From Quillaja saponaria (Eukaryota > Streptophyta > Magnoliopsida > Fabales > Quillajaceae): a stretch of 64,000 bases of DNA. The stretch covers positions 310,001 to 374,000 of the forward strand of contig CM055605.1 of NCBI GenBank assembly GCA_029379385.1, given 5' to 3'. This document shows positions 24,971 through 36,017 of the stretch, piece after piece; the stretch's first letter is position 1, and every line of letters begins with the position of its first letter. Under the pieces are notes generated by a model that was given only the letters and a program-made list of their open reading frames with translations, ran no database searches and had not been told where the DNA came from. The position numbers were made by a program, and so were the translations under genes.

Positions 24971-25909
24971 GAGAATTGCAGGGAAGGAGCATAAGGCAGA
25001 CGGAGAGGTATATTCTCTCTCTTTCCCGTCGCCGAAAATGGCGAAGCTTGTCAGCGAGTGGCTAAGTCTGTCAGGGATAAGGGATTAGGGATTAGGAATT
25101 AGGAGAGTCCAGTTGTATGTGAACCGGGGATCGGGGATCGGGGATCGGGGATCGGGATGAAAAGATGGACGGTGTGGTCCGTGAGGTGCATGTAGCGCGT
25201 AGGTAGGTAAATGATTAAACTAGAGCCTTTAGGAACCTTCCTTTTTTCAACACGCTTCCTCGTCCATACTCTACAACTTATCATCCTGTTATGAATAGAC
25301 ACCAACCTTATTTTTTTTATTTTTTACAAAATAGACCAGCCTCCTTCAAAGTTGGTACACAATACAAGCTCCTCTTTTCTTTTTCTTTTATTTTTTTTAT
25401 TTTTTTTCTGTTTTTGTAGACAAGTGGTATAATATATATATATAATAAAAACTTGCAGCCTGAGCAATAGAAAGTATTAGAATTATTGTTCTATTAGGAT
25501 TATCAGATGTGAAAATTTATACAAATCGAAGATAAGGCACCACTACTAACCTCTATCTACTGCGACTTCTAACATATACAAATCTATATAGCTAACACAC
25601 ATGAGCTTTCCATATGGGCGCTATCTTCTATTTCAACCAAACATTCGTGCAAGAAAAATAGCTGCATTTCATAGCCATTTAAACTATATAGGAAAAAGTA
25701 GCCCATAACCATAGATGTCCAATCCACAACTGGTGGTGCAAGAACTGCAGTAGAATTGAGGCTTATACGTGCCGATGGTGGTTAAACCGCACAACCCCTC
25801 CCACCAGGTTGGATTTGGAATCCGCTATAATCAGAAACCCACGTGAGATAGGAAGAACTACGATGTATAGTCTAAAAGCAAGACCAAAAGGTTGTACATG
25901 CGGCATCAG
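24971..25909. other. PEX13 promoter/leader and NLP 3' region
   Basis: The first about 190 bp upstream of PEX13 hold its leader and two G-rich heptamer arrays. The rest is AT-rich, with a TA microsatellite near 25431, and probably includes the NLP 3' UTR. No gene recognised. Confidence 0.6.
25074..25156 (+). repeat. Two neighbouring 7-bp minisatellites upstream of PEX13
   Basis: GGGATAA/GGGATTA/GGAATTA heptamers run from 25074 to 25101. After a 24-bp gap, GGGGATC is repeated four times (25126-25153) followed by GGG. Both arrays have period 7 and evenly spaced G runs on the plus strand. Confidence 0.88.
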
Positions 25910-28900
25910 TTATGAGCAGCTTGACAGGAAGCAACTAGTACTGCCAGAGCTGCTTAAAGCACAAGGCATATCACGAACAAGAAACTTCACGTTACGTGTG
26001 CCAACATCATCCATAATTTCTAAACACTCCTGCAAATCCGAGTCATTCATCAACATCACCCATTCCTCCTCATCATCTAGATATTTAAGCTGGAATGACC
26101 CATTTTGTAATTTGAACCTCTTTGCAACTTCTTCATACAGTTGGAAACAACCTGCAGAAGGCTCAAACTTAAAACGAATTGTATCTTCTCTATGAGTAGC
26201 TTTCACAGTAATTTTTGACGTACTGTCAACATAGCTTGATTTAACTTTGGAATGCTTCTGCCCCTCAAAGCTCTGAGAACTTGATGAACAGCCATGCATC
26301 ATACAACCAGAGCTATTAGATAAGTCCGTCATGCTTGAGGAAGTGGGCAGGTTATGTTCAATAATCTCATCATCCCCATCCAAACCAGTTTCCATATTTT
26401 CAGTAACAACCAAGGAGCTTGAACTTTGAGACAGAAAGTGCAAACCAGAATTATCTAATCTCAAATCACCATCTTTCAGACCCCTCTTGTCGCTTTCTTT
26501 TGAAGTATAAGAACCAAGGTAGGCATTCTGCGGACAAGCTCGAGGTTTGGTACCAACACTACCCAGTTGACATAATCCAGTATCTACAGCTGTTGATTTT
26601 GAATCTTCACTACAATCGATGGAAGAGATATTGGACTTCTTCAATTCTCCCTCACCAGCATTTGGGATACTCAAGGGCACAAACTGCTTTCCACCGACAC
26701 AAATTTCCCCCTCTTCCAAATTGATTGCAGAGTTCTCATCGTCACTACAAGGTGCTGGAGGTAAGGAAAATGTATCTAGTGTTACAGGCTTCGAGTCTTT
26801 GAGAATCATTTTCTCGGGAAATAGAAGACTCTTTTGAGCATCAAACTCTTGGATGATGGAACCGGCTCCCACAAAACCTCCTCTGGTGGGATCAAACTTC
26901 AATCCACCCTGTACCCCCTGAACAGAGTCAAGAACAGTTTGCATTTTTCTTAACGAACGGTTTACTTTATTTATCTTTCGTGATGGCCATCTTGAAATGC
27001 CATGTTGTCTACATATCCTTTTTAGAGTTGTGGGACAAACTGCAGGAAAAAGAAATAAGATACATGTCAACTACAAATTACCTTCTGGATTTGATCTGCT
27101 AATAATAAAAAGACATTATATGCTAAAAATTAGAGGAATTTGATTTATAGAATGCTGTCAATTTTACTTCTTCTTGATCTGTAAGGGTATAAATAAAGTC
27201 CACTTAGGTTTAAATGTTAGCATTTTGCTTATCCTCATTTGCAACTAGCAAGAGTTTCTTTTTAATCTTTTTATGCACTAGACAGTACCATTTAAAACAG
27301 GGTTAAACAATAAAAGCAAAAGAAAACAGAAAAAAAAAATAGAGTTATACTATAAAATCAACAGCTGATGAATACTTTTATCTTAAACTTACTAGAAAAT
27401 CACAAAATTACATTGATTACTTTCCTACTAGAAAAAACATTCTATAAATTATAGCCACTCAGATTCTGAATTCTGATTTGATGGTTAAAATGCAATCTTT
27501 ATAAACCAAATCAATAAATTGAAAATTTGCAAAAGTGACATGGAGCTCACCACCAATGCTCTTTGCAGCATCCTTGAGACTACCAGAAAAATATTGCTGG
27601 AGAACATTCAAGCTGACATTCTTTTCTGCTGTACTTCTTTTTTTCTCCACATGCCTTCTTGATCCAGTCATTGCCTGCAAATGTATGTCATATTCCTCTA
27701 GAGCTCAATCCCACAAGACATGTTCGATAATTAACACCAAAAACTTCCAAAATCACAATAAGCTTTTTCCATTTAGCAGTTCCTTTTTCTTCTCTTTTTT
27801 TTAGCTATATGCCATAAATATCAAGAAAAATTAAAATTCTTTTACTATTTTATTTATGCTATGATGCATGAGGAACATAAAAAATCAAGACAAACATGAC
27901 TTCACAATGGCCATTAGGAGTTAAATTATTAGTTACATGCCATAATATCTATGAACCTTCATTTATTATCTTGTTATATCTGCGATTCATGAGAAATGGA
28001 TGCGTTGACTAGTAATATGGTTTTTATGTATTTTTCCTATTAATGTCTTAATATAAATATATGTGCGCAGATTTGTGAACATTACACGCTACAATTCTTT
28101 CTATAATTTTCTTCATTCCCTCTCTTCCTCCTCCCTTAGTTTCCAACTTGGTATCAGATGTTTGGAAATCCCAGAGATTCTTCTAAACCCTTATACATAA
28201 ATAACCTAAAAATAGAAGTAGATAGTATACCAAAGAACTTCATACAACGGTCACAAGTAACTGATAACAACTTCCTAGGTCCTGTGCTACTAAATCATAG
28301 ATAAGTAACAATTTACACCTATTACGTCATTTTCTATTTTGACTTCTCATCACCCAAACCAGAGTTTTATTTCTTCTTCTCCTCAGTCAGATAACTTATT
28401 TTTATCTTATAACTGTCAAATGTGCATCGCTCATCCATAGTTCATTGTGTTCATTTAACTTCATGTGAATAATTCCTGTCTCCATTTCTAAAGTTTCTTT
28501 GACATATACAATCATGGCATTTTTCTGGTTGAAGTTTTCTTGCTAGATAACATGGGTCTGCCTCCTAAACATGCCTTATTTAGTAGACCTCCAAGGGATA
28601 CTGGCTGAAGAATAGTCGTTTCATACTATTAAAGATCTATTTCCTAGAAAGTTATGCACAAACTTACCTGTTAATAAAAGAGAAAGATAAGATCACTAAA
28701 TATACCTGTTCACAAGGATGATCAGCTCTGGATCCATTATTTCCCGGCTTAGACACTTTCAAGGGCATCTTTTCAATTGAATTGCTGTCACCATCAGGCG
28801 GTTCCATCTGAGAGCTTCCCCTCAATATTGGCAAGAAGCTTGGAATTTCTTCTTTTCTAAACCCAACTCTTGAGCTTTCTATCTCTACTAATTCTGCATC

Positions 28901-30789
28901 TGAAACAGTCCTTAAACTCGTACAAATTCTCTGCATGGTACCCGAGAGGTTGTTCAATAGGAGTTGCTGTTCAGAACTTCCTCTCATAGTAACAGGCAGA
29001 AAGAACTCTAATATATAATCATCATTATTAGTGTAGGTACTCCTTAGCCTGATTGCAACTGCAGCATTCAAACCATATTTGCGTGCGTGATGAACAAGTG
29101 GATACTCAGTTATATCATATGTCTTCACATCAGGATAGAAGAAGGGATGATTTGATTGAAGTGCTTTCCCAGCAATACCTTGTCCTTCATCAAGATGATG
29201 TTCCACACATGCATGCAGAAAACCTTGCATCACTCCATCATTTACATAACAAGCTGATTCTTCGATGCACAATATACATGTCTCGTCAGAATTTAGGTTT
29301 CCCTCTCTTATACGTACTCCAATTATTTCATCTCCAGCTCCCTCAGTGTAACAACATGGAACCCATGTCAGTGCCAGTGGCAATCTATGTGCATGACATA
29401 CAGCTCTCAGTACATCAGTTATCTCGGTTAAAGCAGCTCTTTGGTTGTTTGAGAGACACTGCAAGACAAAGATAGCAATATTTGAAGTTCCCAAATCCAA
29501 ATAAAAACAATTTGCTCACTATAGTATATAACTGCCATTCTTTCTTTTTCTCTTTCCTTATGGTATAGGGGGAAAGGAACAGAAAATAAACTTCACCGAT
29601 TATTCTAAATACCTGGGGATGAAGTCGGGGAGGAACAGTAGTCCTCAAATTCACATCCTACAAACAGCCATTGTCAAGTCAGATCTCATACTTGTTCCCA
29701 AAAATCCATTCAGAGTGCCATTGGTTTATGCAGAACATCAAAAAGTATAAACAGAAGGAACTTATGAAAGTGCAATCACAAAGACTAACGAGCCTCATTA
29801 TGCTTTAAATGTTTACAGAAAGAAGAGGAAGAGAGAAGAAGACAAGTTTTCTTGCTGAACACAAGACGACTAACCCTGAGTGTATCGCAAACAATTTCCA
29901 ATTCTCTATCAAAATCAGATTTCTCTTTGGTAGTAACAAGTTCCAGTACAGCACAGCATGACATGTCAGTATGAAGGTCAAATATTGGTATGCCAATAGA
30001 TCCACGAACTTCATGACTAATTGCATGCTCCACCCTCGCGTACTCAGTCTTATTGTAATAGCCAACATCAGAAGCCCACTCAGGAACTTTGGACATGAAC
30101 ACACGGCCAGGAAGCCCAGGGAAAGAACCCGGTTTTCTTTCAGCAGAGAATCTGAAAGTCCTTGAAACTTCACGATACCCTGCAAGCACTTGATCTAACA
30201 AATAGGGTTGCTCACTTGTGCTTAACATACAACAGTCTCCATGCTTTATGGGTACCCAAACTTGCGCCAAAATGGACCCACCAGCTAATTCCTTGAACAA
30301 GGATAGAGCCCTCAGCATTCTTTCATCCAGTGACCATCCAGGCGTCCTAGATATTATGAAATTACCCGTATCTACGATATCATTTTGTTGAAAAGAGGAA
30401 TTACTTTGTTTAGTATTCAAGTTCTTTGCATCACTAGAACCATTTGAAAACTCATGCTGCGTGTCAATTTGCTGAAACACAGCATTGTAATTTCCACCAT
30501 CTTCAGGCACAAGACATGCCCCACCACTCTGTTCCATTAAATTGAAAGCATCGGAGGATGCAAATGTTGATGAAGGAGGTACACTAGCCAAAATATGATC
30601 TGTTGTTGATGGGCTATTGCACCATCCAGCATAAGTATCAAAATTCATGAGCTCTGAGAAGTTGTAAAGCATATCCTCTGAAATTGGATTTCTTGTTCCA
30701 CCATCAAACGATGTGAATCCCTCAAATTGAGCGCTAGGAGATGGCCAATACCCACTTCCTTTTCCATTCGGTGAAAAAGGGTTTTCCAT
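25910..30789 (-). CDS. NLP8: NIN-like transcription factor of the NLP8/NLP9 group
   Basis: NLPs are the main nitrate-responsive plant transcription factors; Arabidopsis NLP8 drives nitrate-promoted seed germination. Exons in transcript order 30789-29875, 29657-29613, 29458-28706, 27674-27551 and 27039-25910 join in frame to 988 residues. Seen: N-terminus [15 protein letters not shown] and [17 protein letters not shown], typical of the NLP8/9 branch; GAF-like nitrate-sensing region with [24 protein letters not shown] domain around residues 574-640 ([42 protein letters not shown]); C-terminal PB1 domain, about 888-969, ending [16 protein letters not shown] likely 5' UTR intron (31177-30791) ends one base before the ATG. 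NLP8 versus NLP9 cannot be separated here. Confidence 0.92.
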
Positions 30790-30790
30790 G

Positions 30791-31177
30791 CTGAAGTTAA
30801 TAAAAAAACCTAAAATTGAAATTCAACCACCCTTAGAATCCACCCGAAGAACATTTGCCTGAGACATTCCTCTACTCCTTACTATCTCACTACCAGCATA
30901 CTAAAGTTTGTCAGTAAGCTGCTTTAACTTCGTAATCTGAAGATCTCTCCCTTCATCAAGCACTTTCACTTCTACTACAAAACCAAACATCCCAAACTCA
31001 AAAATCACCAATTCTGCACTAGCCACAAACCAAAGTTACACTTCCCATTTCCATATATCATGTAAACCAGAAAACAACCATTACAAATATCCAATCAGCT
31101 CCCCAATCACAAGGGAATTTTCAAAATTATAACAACTAGTTTTCTGAATTAACAGTAAAAGAAATTGAGAAACTGAC
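30791..31177 (-). other. Probable 5' UTR intron of the NLP gene
   Basis: On the minus strand a donor CTGAG|GTCAGT (GT at 31177-31176) and an acceptor TTCAG (AG at 30792-30791) flank a pyrimidine-rich 387-nt segment. The acceptor leaves a single C before the start codon. Inferred from splice-site quality only. Confidence 0.5.
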
Positions 31178-33631
31178 CTCAGGGAGAATTTATACCAATA
31201 TTTGTGGTTTGTTAAGCCACGGGAAAACTCCGGATTCTGAAAACAACAAGTGACCGCCTTTAGTCAATGACAACTCTAATTCCTCCTTTGTAAACTAGAA
31301 TGCGCGTGTTACAGATTACACGTGTATATGCATATGTGGCTATACCAAGGAAATTCACAAAATAAAACAGCAATTCAAATCCGAAATTCAGGTGAAATGA
31401 AATGACACAAAATTTTCGATTGAATTTAGAATTCCCAATACATAAACCCTGAATTCCGTTGCCATGCTGAGAGGTAAAAAGCACCAAGCACCGACCTGAA
31501 AGTCATAAAACTTGACGAATTCGTGTCCACGAGTCGTCCAAACTCGGCCAGCTTTTAATTAATTTCCAAGAATTCAGCTAGAGAAAGACACCCATACAGT
31601 TGGGGCAGAGACCAAGGGAGTGAGGTGGGAAAGTTACTATAAAAGGAAACCCTAAAAAGTGGCTGGCCTAATGGCTTGGACGGTGATAACTGAGAATCTG
31701 TTTGCTAAATAGAGAAAGCTTGTTCTGTAGTAGTGAACTATTATGGTGTGCTATACATAAAAACAAACACAGCTTTCAGTTTTCTGGGGAGGTTTGGAGG
31801 AGAAAAGGCAAAAGGAGCTTTCTGTGATTGTTGTTTTACAGTTGGATTAAGAATTTAAGACTAAGAAATTAAATTAGCTTAGCAAATTGTAATGAATAGT
31901 TTAAGTACGGAATTACCCTTCCTCCTTTTATTTATATTTATATTTATACAGATGCAGATTCAGAAAGTGACACTGATATCTCTTTGGAACAAAATATTTT
32001 TATAAAGAAAAAAATTATATTATTCTCCCTCTTTTCTTATTATAATAATTAACTTTAAGCTAATTCAAATTGTCATAGTTAATTTTTTAATGGGAGGTGA
32101 CAAGAATTATTATATTATTTGCATCCAAAAATATATATGATATAATATTAATTCAACTTTTCAAATTACTCGAAATAAAAAATTGTTATTATTTAATGAT
32201 TCTGACTTACAGATTATTAAAAAATTGATGTTATTGCTGATAAATGTGATTCCTCCTTAATTTCAAATCTATTTACTCACTTAAGAATGTTGTAATAATT
32301 TTTCTCCAAACAAATCCAAAATATACTTCCTCTTTTTTTCTTTATTATTATTATTATTTTATTATTATTTTTTACTTTAGGTGAAGTGTAGAAGCTGTTA
32401 CCGAACTCAATACCTAAATGGTTAAAATTTGAATGTAATAATAACTCAAAAAATCAAGAAATAAAAGTTGGGAGAATAAATAATTAATAGGAAATCTGAA
32501 TATCAACAATTAGTTTAAAATTAATTGATATCCATCAAAACTTTCTATATATAGCACTAAACATTAAAATTATTATAAAACATTTTAAATTAAATTTCAA
32601 TTTCTTATAGACGTGTGTAAGACATAAACTCACAAAAATCTCAAAATTAGAAAATTTTACCCAACGAAAAAATTTGTTAATAAAAAAATGAATGCTCATA
32701 TATATCAATTGTAGCTCCAATCATCACAGTAATATTATATATATATATATAGCATGTTAACTATAAATTTATGAAACCCCAAGAAAATAAAAAGTAAATA
32801 AACAAATAATTCTTTTTCCCGCAAAGTATCACGCTAGAGGCAATTGTATTAAAATAAAATTTTTGAATATTATAAACTTTTGTAATTAATTAGTATGTCA
32901 GAACATTTCAAACCTAACAAAGAATATCTTCATTTAAATAGCTTTTGGTTATATTTGTCAAGGAAAAAAAAAAACATTTTGCACTATATAATATATAAAT
33001 ATCTCACTAAATATTTTGTTTTATATGGTTTCGTTGTCGATGAGATCAACTTTTAAATTACTATAAAAAAATAAAATCATTTTCACATATTTATTCTATA
33101 TTTGTCTTTCCATACCTCATATCTCTCTGATTTCATCAACCAAAATATCAAGGTTTTTTATTATAAAAGATTCTCTAAACTGTTAAAAAATATTTTTTAT
33201 TTTTTTCTTGTATGCAGAATGTCAAAGGTTCCTATTTTGCGGTGATGATTAGTCATCAATGTGTACGTGATTCTAGTTACGATTTTAAATATATTCTTTG
33301 TACGTGATTACATAGTAATTACATTATTAGTCGGCAATCAAATTACAAATCCTTTTCATATCTCTCTCTCTCTCTCTCTCTCTCGGCAACTTGCCCGAGT
33401 AGAGAGCATTTCAAATTTCCAATCAATGATTCAAACTAAAATTTATAATATAAAAATTATAGTTAAGCTCCATATAAGATCATTTAAATATAAAGCATTT
33501 GTATGGTCTATTAAAACATAGAATTTACCAAAGACAAATTATAAATTAAACATTATGGTTTATAATTGTAAACACAATTCGATAATTGAAAATAAAATTA
33601 ACCAGAATACAAGCATTTTAAAAGATAATAA
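31178..33631. other. NLP promoter and AT-rich intergenic DNA
   Basis: To about 31800 this is the NLP 5' leader and promoter. Beyond that it is extremely AT-rich, with TTA runs near 32345, TA runs near 32736 and a (TC)n microsatellite at about 33361-33384. No coding region with family similarity on either strand. No transposon termini recognised. Confidence 0.65.
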
Positions 33632-34006
33632 CTAAGCCACACGTTTACCAAAGATGTAAACGGGCTTTGTTGGAATAGATTTTATGTGAAAATATGGTTG
33701 TCCGTGTTGATTTTTGTATCCGATAATTTCCACGACGTCTCCAGCTAGAACATTATTTTTGCGAACAAACTGTTTCCATGCTCCACCGATATAACCTGTC
33801 TTGGTATTGAAGATGAAGTTCCAAGCTTCATTGTTATCATAAAATTGTAGTTCTACTTTACGATTGTCAGCATGAAACATAGTGAGCAATGGAGCGTCAC
33901 GTTTTGGTATATAAAATGACGTACGAACGTCGCTCATTGATAATGTCTTACTAAAACTACAAGTCATTTCATGATCTGGACTCATATCTCTTGAAAACCT
34001 GGTCAT
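33632..34006 (-). CDS. Small single B3-domain protein (gene, exon or remnant)
   Basis: A frame of 124 codons starts at ATG 34006 and ends TAG at 33632. It carries most of a B3 DNA-binding fold: FSKTLSMSDVRTSFYIPKRDAP, VELQFYDNNEAWNFIF, the signature GGAWKQFVRKNNVLAGDVVEI, and a final strand FHIKSIP. B3 domains bind short DNA sites in ARF, LAV, RAV and REM transcription factors; the divergent sequence points to the REM-like or stand-alone group. The N-terminal 20 residues may not be real, because CCAG|GTTTTC just downstream of the ATG could be an acceptor of an upstream exon I cannot find. Surroundings are very AT-rich and no other domain is present. It could be a small functional gene or a degenerate copy. 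Confidence 0.6.
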   Translation of the reverse strand: MTRFSRDMSPDHEMTCSFSKTLSMSDVRTSFYIPKRDAPLLTMFHADNRKVELQFYDNNEAWNFIFNTKTGYIGGAWKQFVRKNNVLAGDVVEIIGYKNQHGQPYFHIKSIPTKPVYIFGKRVA

Positions 34007-35500
34007 GTCATAATAAAATAACAAGTAATTAAGGTAAAAACAAATTTATGCAAATAAATAAATGAAACTACAAAATTCACAGGTTTTGGTATGCAAATAA
34101 ATAAATGAAACTACAAAATCCATTTCGCTGGGCATGAGGGCATGGACAAAGACCCGTACCTTTTAATATACTAACAGGTTTCACAAAACAACCTTTCCTC
34201 TTGGCAGTGGAAGGATAGCAACAATACTAGTTCAATAACATGGTCTCAGCCTATACGATTTGTTAAATTTTATAGTAAAATTATAATTATAAAAAATGTA
34301 AGTAAATTAATTGAACAGTATATGTATATATTAGACATATATATATTGTTTAAACAAATTAAGTATTTTATAATAAAGTGTTTGTCGAACTAAATTTCTC
34401 TTCATTCTATCTCCTTGCCGTTCTTTATGTCTTTCATAAATATGACAACGAGCTAACTCAGCTCATTACTACTCTTATTCTTTTCTATCTCACATTTTAT
34501 TTTATCTCCATAAATATTAATCAAATCTAACAATATTTTTTCCCCTCACACTTTTATTAAGAATGAATACAACTAATTAATTTATCCAAACACAATATAA
34601 AATTGAGATATTTATATTTTGAATTTAAAGTAAACCTATCTGTTTGTCAGAGTATTGAAATTAATTTCGGCCAAAAAATAAACCCTTTCTTGTTATTAAT
34701 CTTGTTTAATCTGTTTGAATAAATTTCTATAGTTTTTCCTTGAGGGATCTAGTTATCTTAGTATATTAATACATACATATTTTGCAGTACATGATCTATA
34801 TATGATCCCTTTCACGATGCTGGTTACCCATCTGTTGCTAAACCCCCCAATAACAACAATCAACAGAGCACAGAAGAAGAGTCCAAAACAAATAACTACC
34901 CCTGAACCATTATCATAAATTTCATATTTCAATACCAACTAGTCAATCAAAAATACTAATATAAATCCAATACCAACAACAATACACCATAACTATATAC
35001 AAATTACAAGTCATCATTATATATATAAAAAAACTCATATACAAATACTAATAAAAATTAAAATAACTTACAGTTGATTCTCGAATCTCAAATCAAACAA
35101 AATCTCTCAAGTTTTTCTTGACGGCTAAAACACATAAAGGTATATAAAAAATGAATAAGATTTATATATACTTGGTAAAAGAATATTAGGGTTTTGCTGG
35201 TTGATAGAATAAAATAAAAAATGTATACAGAAAATAATAAGGAAATCTTTCCATTTTAGTTTCTAAGTATTTTTTTTTTCTGGTAATATATAATTATGTA
35301 CTTATTCTCTAGGAAAAAAAAAAAAAAAAACAAAGACACCGGCAAAAAAAAAAAATATATCGGCAAAAAAAAAAAAAAAATGTAGAAGAAAATAAAATGA
35401 AAAAATAAAAGCGAAACAAGGCGTTGCCTTGCAGGCGAGACGAAACGAAACGGTCTTTCAAGTGAAAATGGTGGAGGAGCCATAGGGGAGCTCCTTTTCA
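34007..35500. other. AT-rich intergenic DNA with a 42-bp-period direct repeat
   Basis: It contains a 29-bp word repeated at 34049-34077 and 34091-34119 (period 42), A-rich tracts near 35311-35380, and no supported gene. A hydrophobic frame on the minus strand near 34753-34938 lacks an ATG in frame. Confidence 0.65.
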
Positions 35501-35592
35501 ACCTCTCTCATTTTCAGAGATCTTGTACTACTTCTTCTGCCTTTCAATATTTTTTACTCTCTGCCTCTGCCTCTGCCTTTGCCCGGAAGCAG

Positions 35593-35931
35593 GTATGTTA
35601 TCGATCTGTTAGTCGCTCATTTCCGATTATTTTCTGCTACCTCTATATTATTCTGTACATTACTCTAAATTTTGGGTCTCGTATTTTATTTTTGTGAAAT
35701 TGAAGAAATTTTACATACTTCACACACTCTAGTTTCCTTATGTATTAGTTTGTTTGTTTCTGGGATCAAATTTTATGGTTCCAAGTGAGTAAAATATTCC
35801 GTTTTATTCTCCTTCGATTGAGTGAATTTGTATAGCACGGATATTGGACTCTACAGTTAATCAAACTTAATTTTTTTTGTTTTTGGCAACATGGGTTTTC
35901 AGTTTTATGTTCCTGTGTTTTTGTTTTTCAG
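35593..35931 (+). other. Probable 5' UTR intron of the Gyp7-like gene
   Basis: Donor AGCAG|GTATGT at 35593 and acceptor TTTTTCAG ending at 35931 enclose a T-rich 339-nt segment, preceded by a leader with CTCTGC repeats (about 35560-35580). Inferred from splice sites and composition. Confidence 0.6.
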
Positions 35932-35940
35932 TTTAAAGAA

Positions 35941-36017
35941 ATGGGTTTATTGTAGTGATGGTAGTGGAGGTTGTTGAGAAGGTTTTAAGGAATATAGCGG
36001 GGTTTCGTGGATTCTGA
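35941..36017 (+). promoter_or_regulatory. Two uORFs, the second ending on the Rab-GAP start codon
   Basis: uORF1 (35941-35955) encodes MGLL. uORF2 (35958-36017) has 19 codons (MVVEVVEKVLRNIAGFRGF), and its TGA (36015-36017) shares the A of the main ATG (36017-36019) as TGATG. Both lie in the exon after the predicted leader intron, so a scanning ribosome would meet them first. The geometry suits termination-reinitiation; no expression data. Confidence 0.6.

Noticed and set aside
34753..34938. Hydrophobic minus-strand frame resembling a small membrane protein
   Set aside because: It opens with TTG and has no in-frame ATG, no splice partner and no recognised family; composition is that of surrounding AT-rich spacer.
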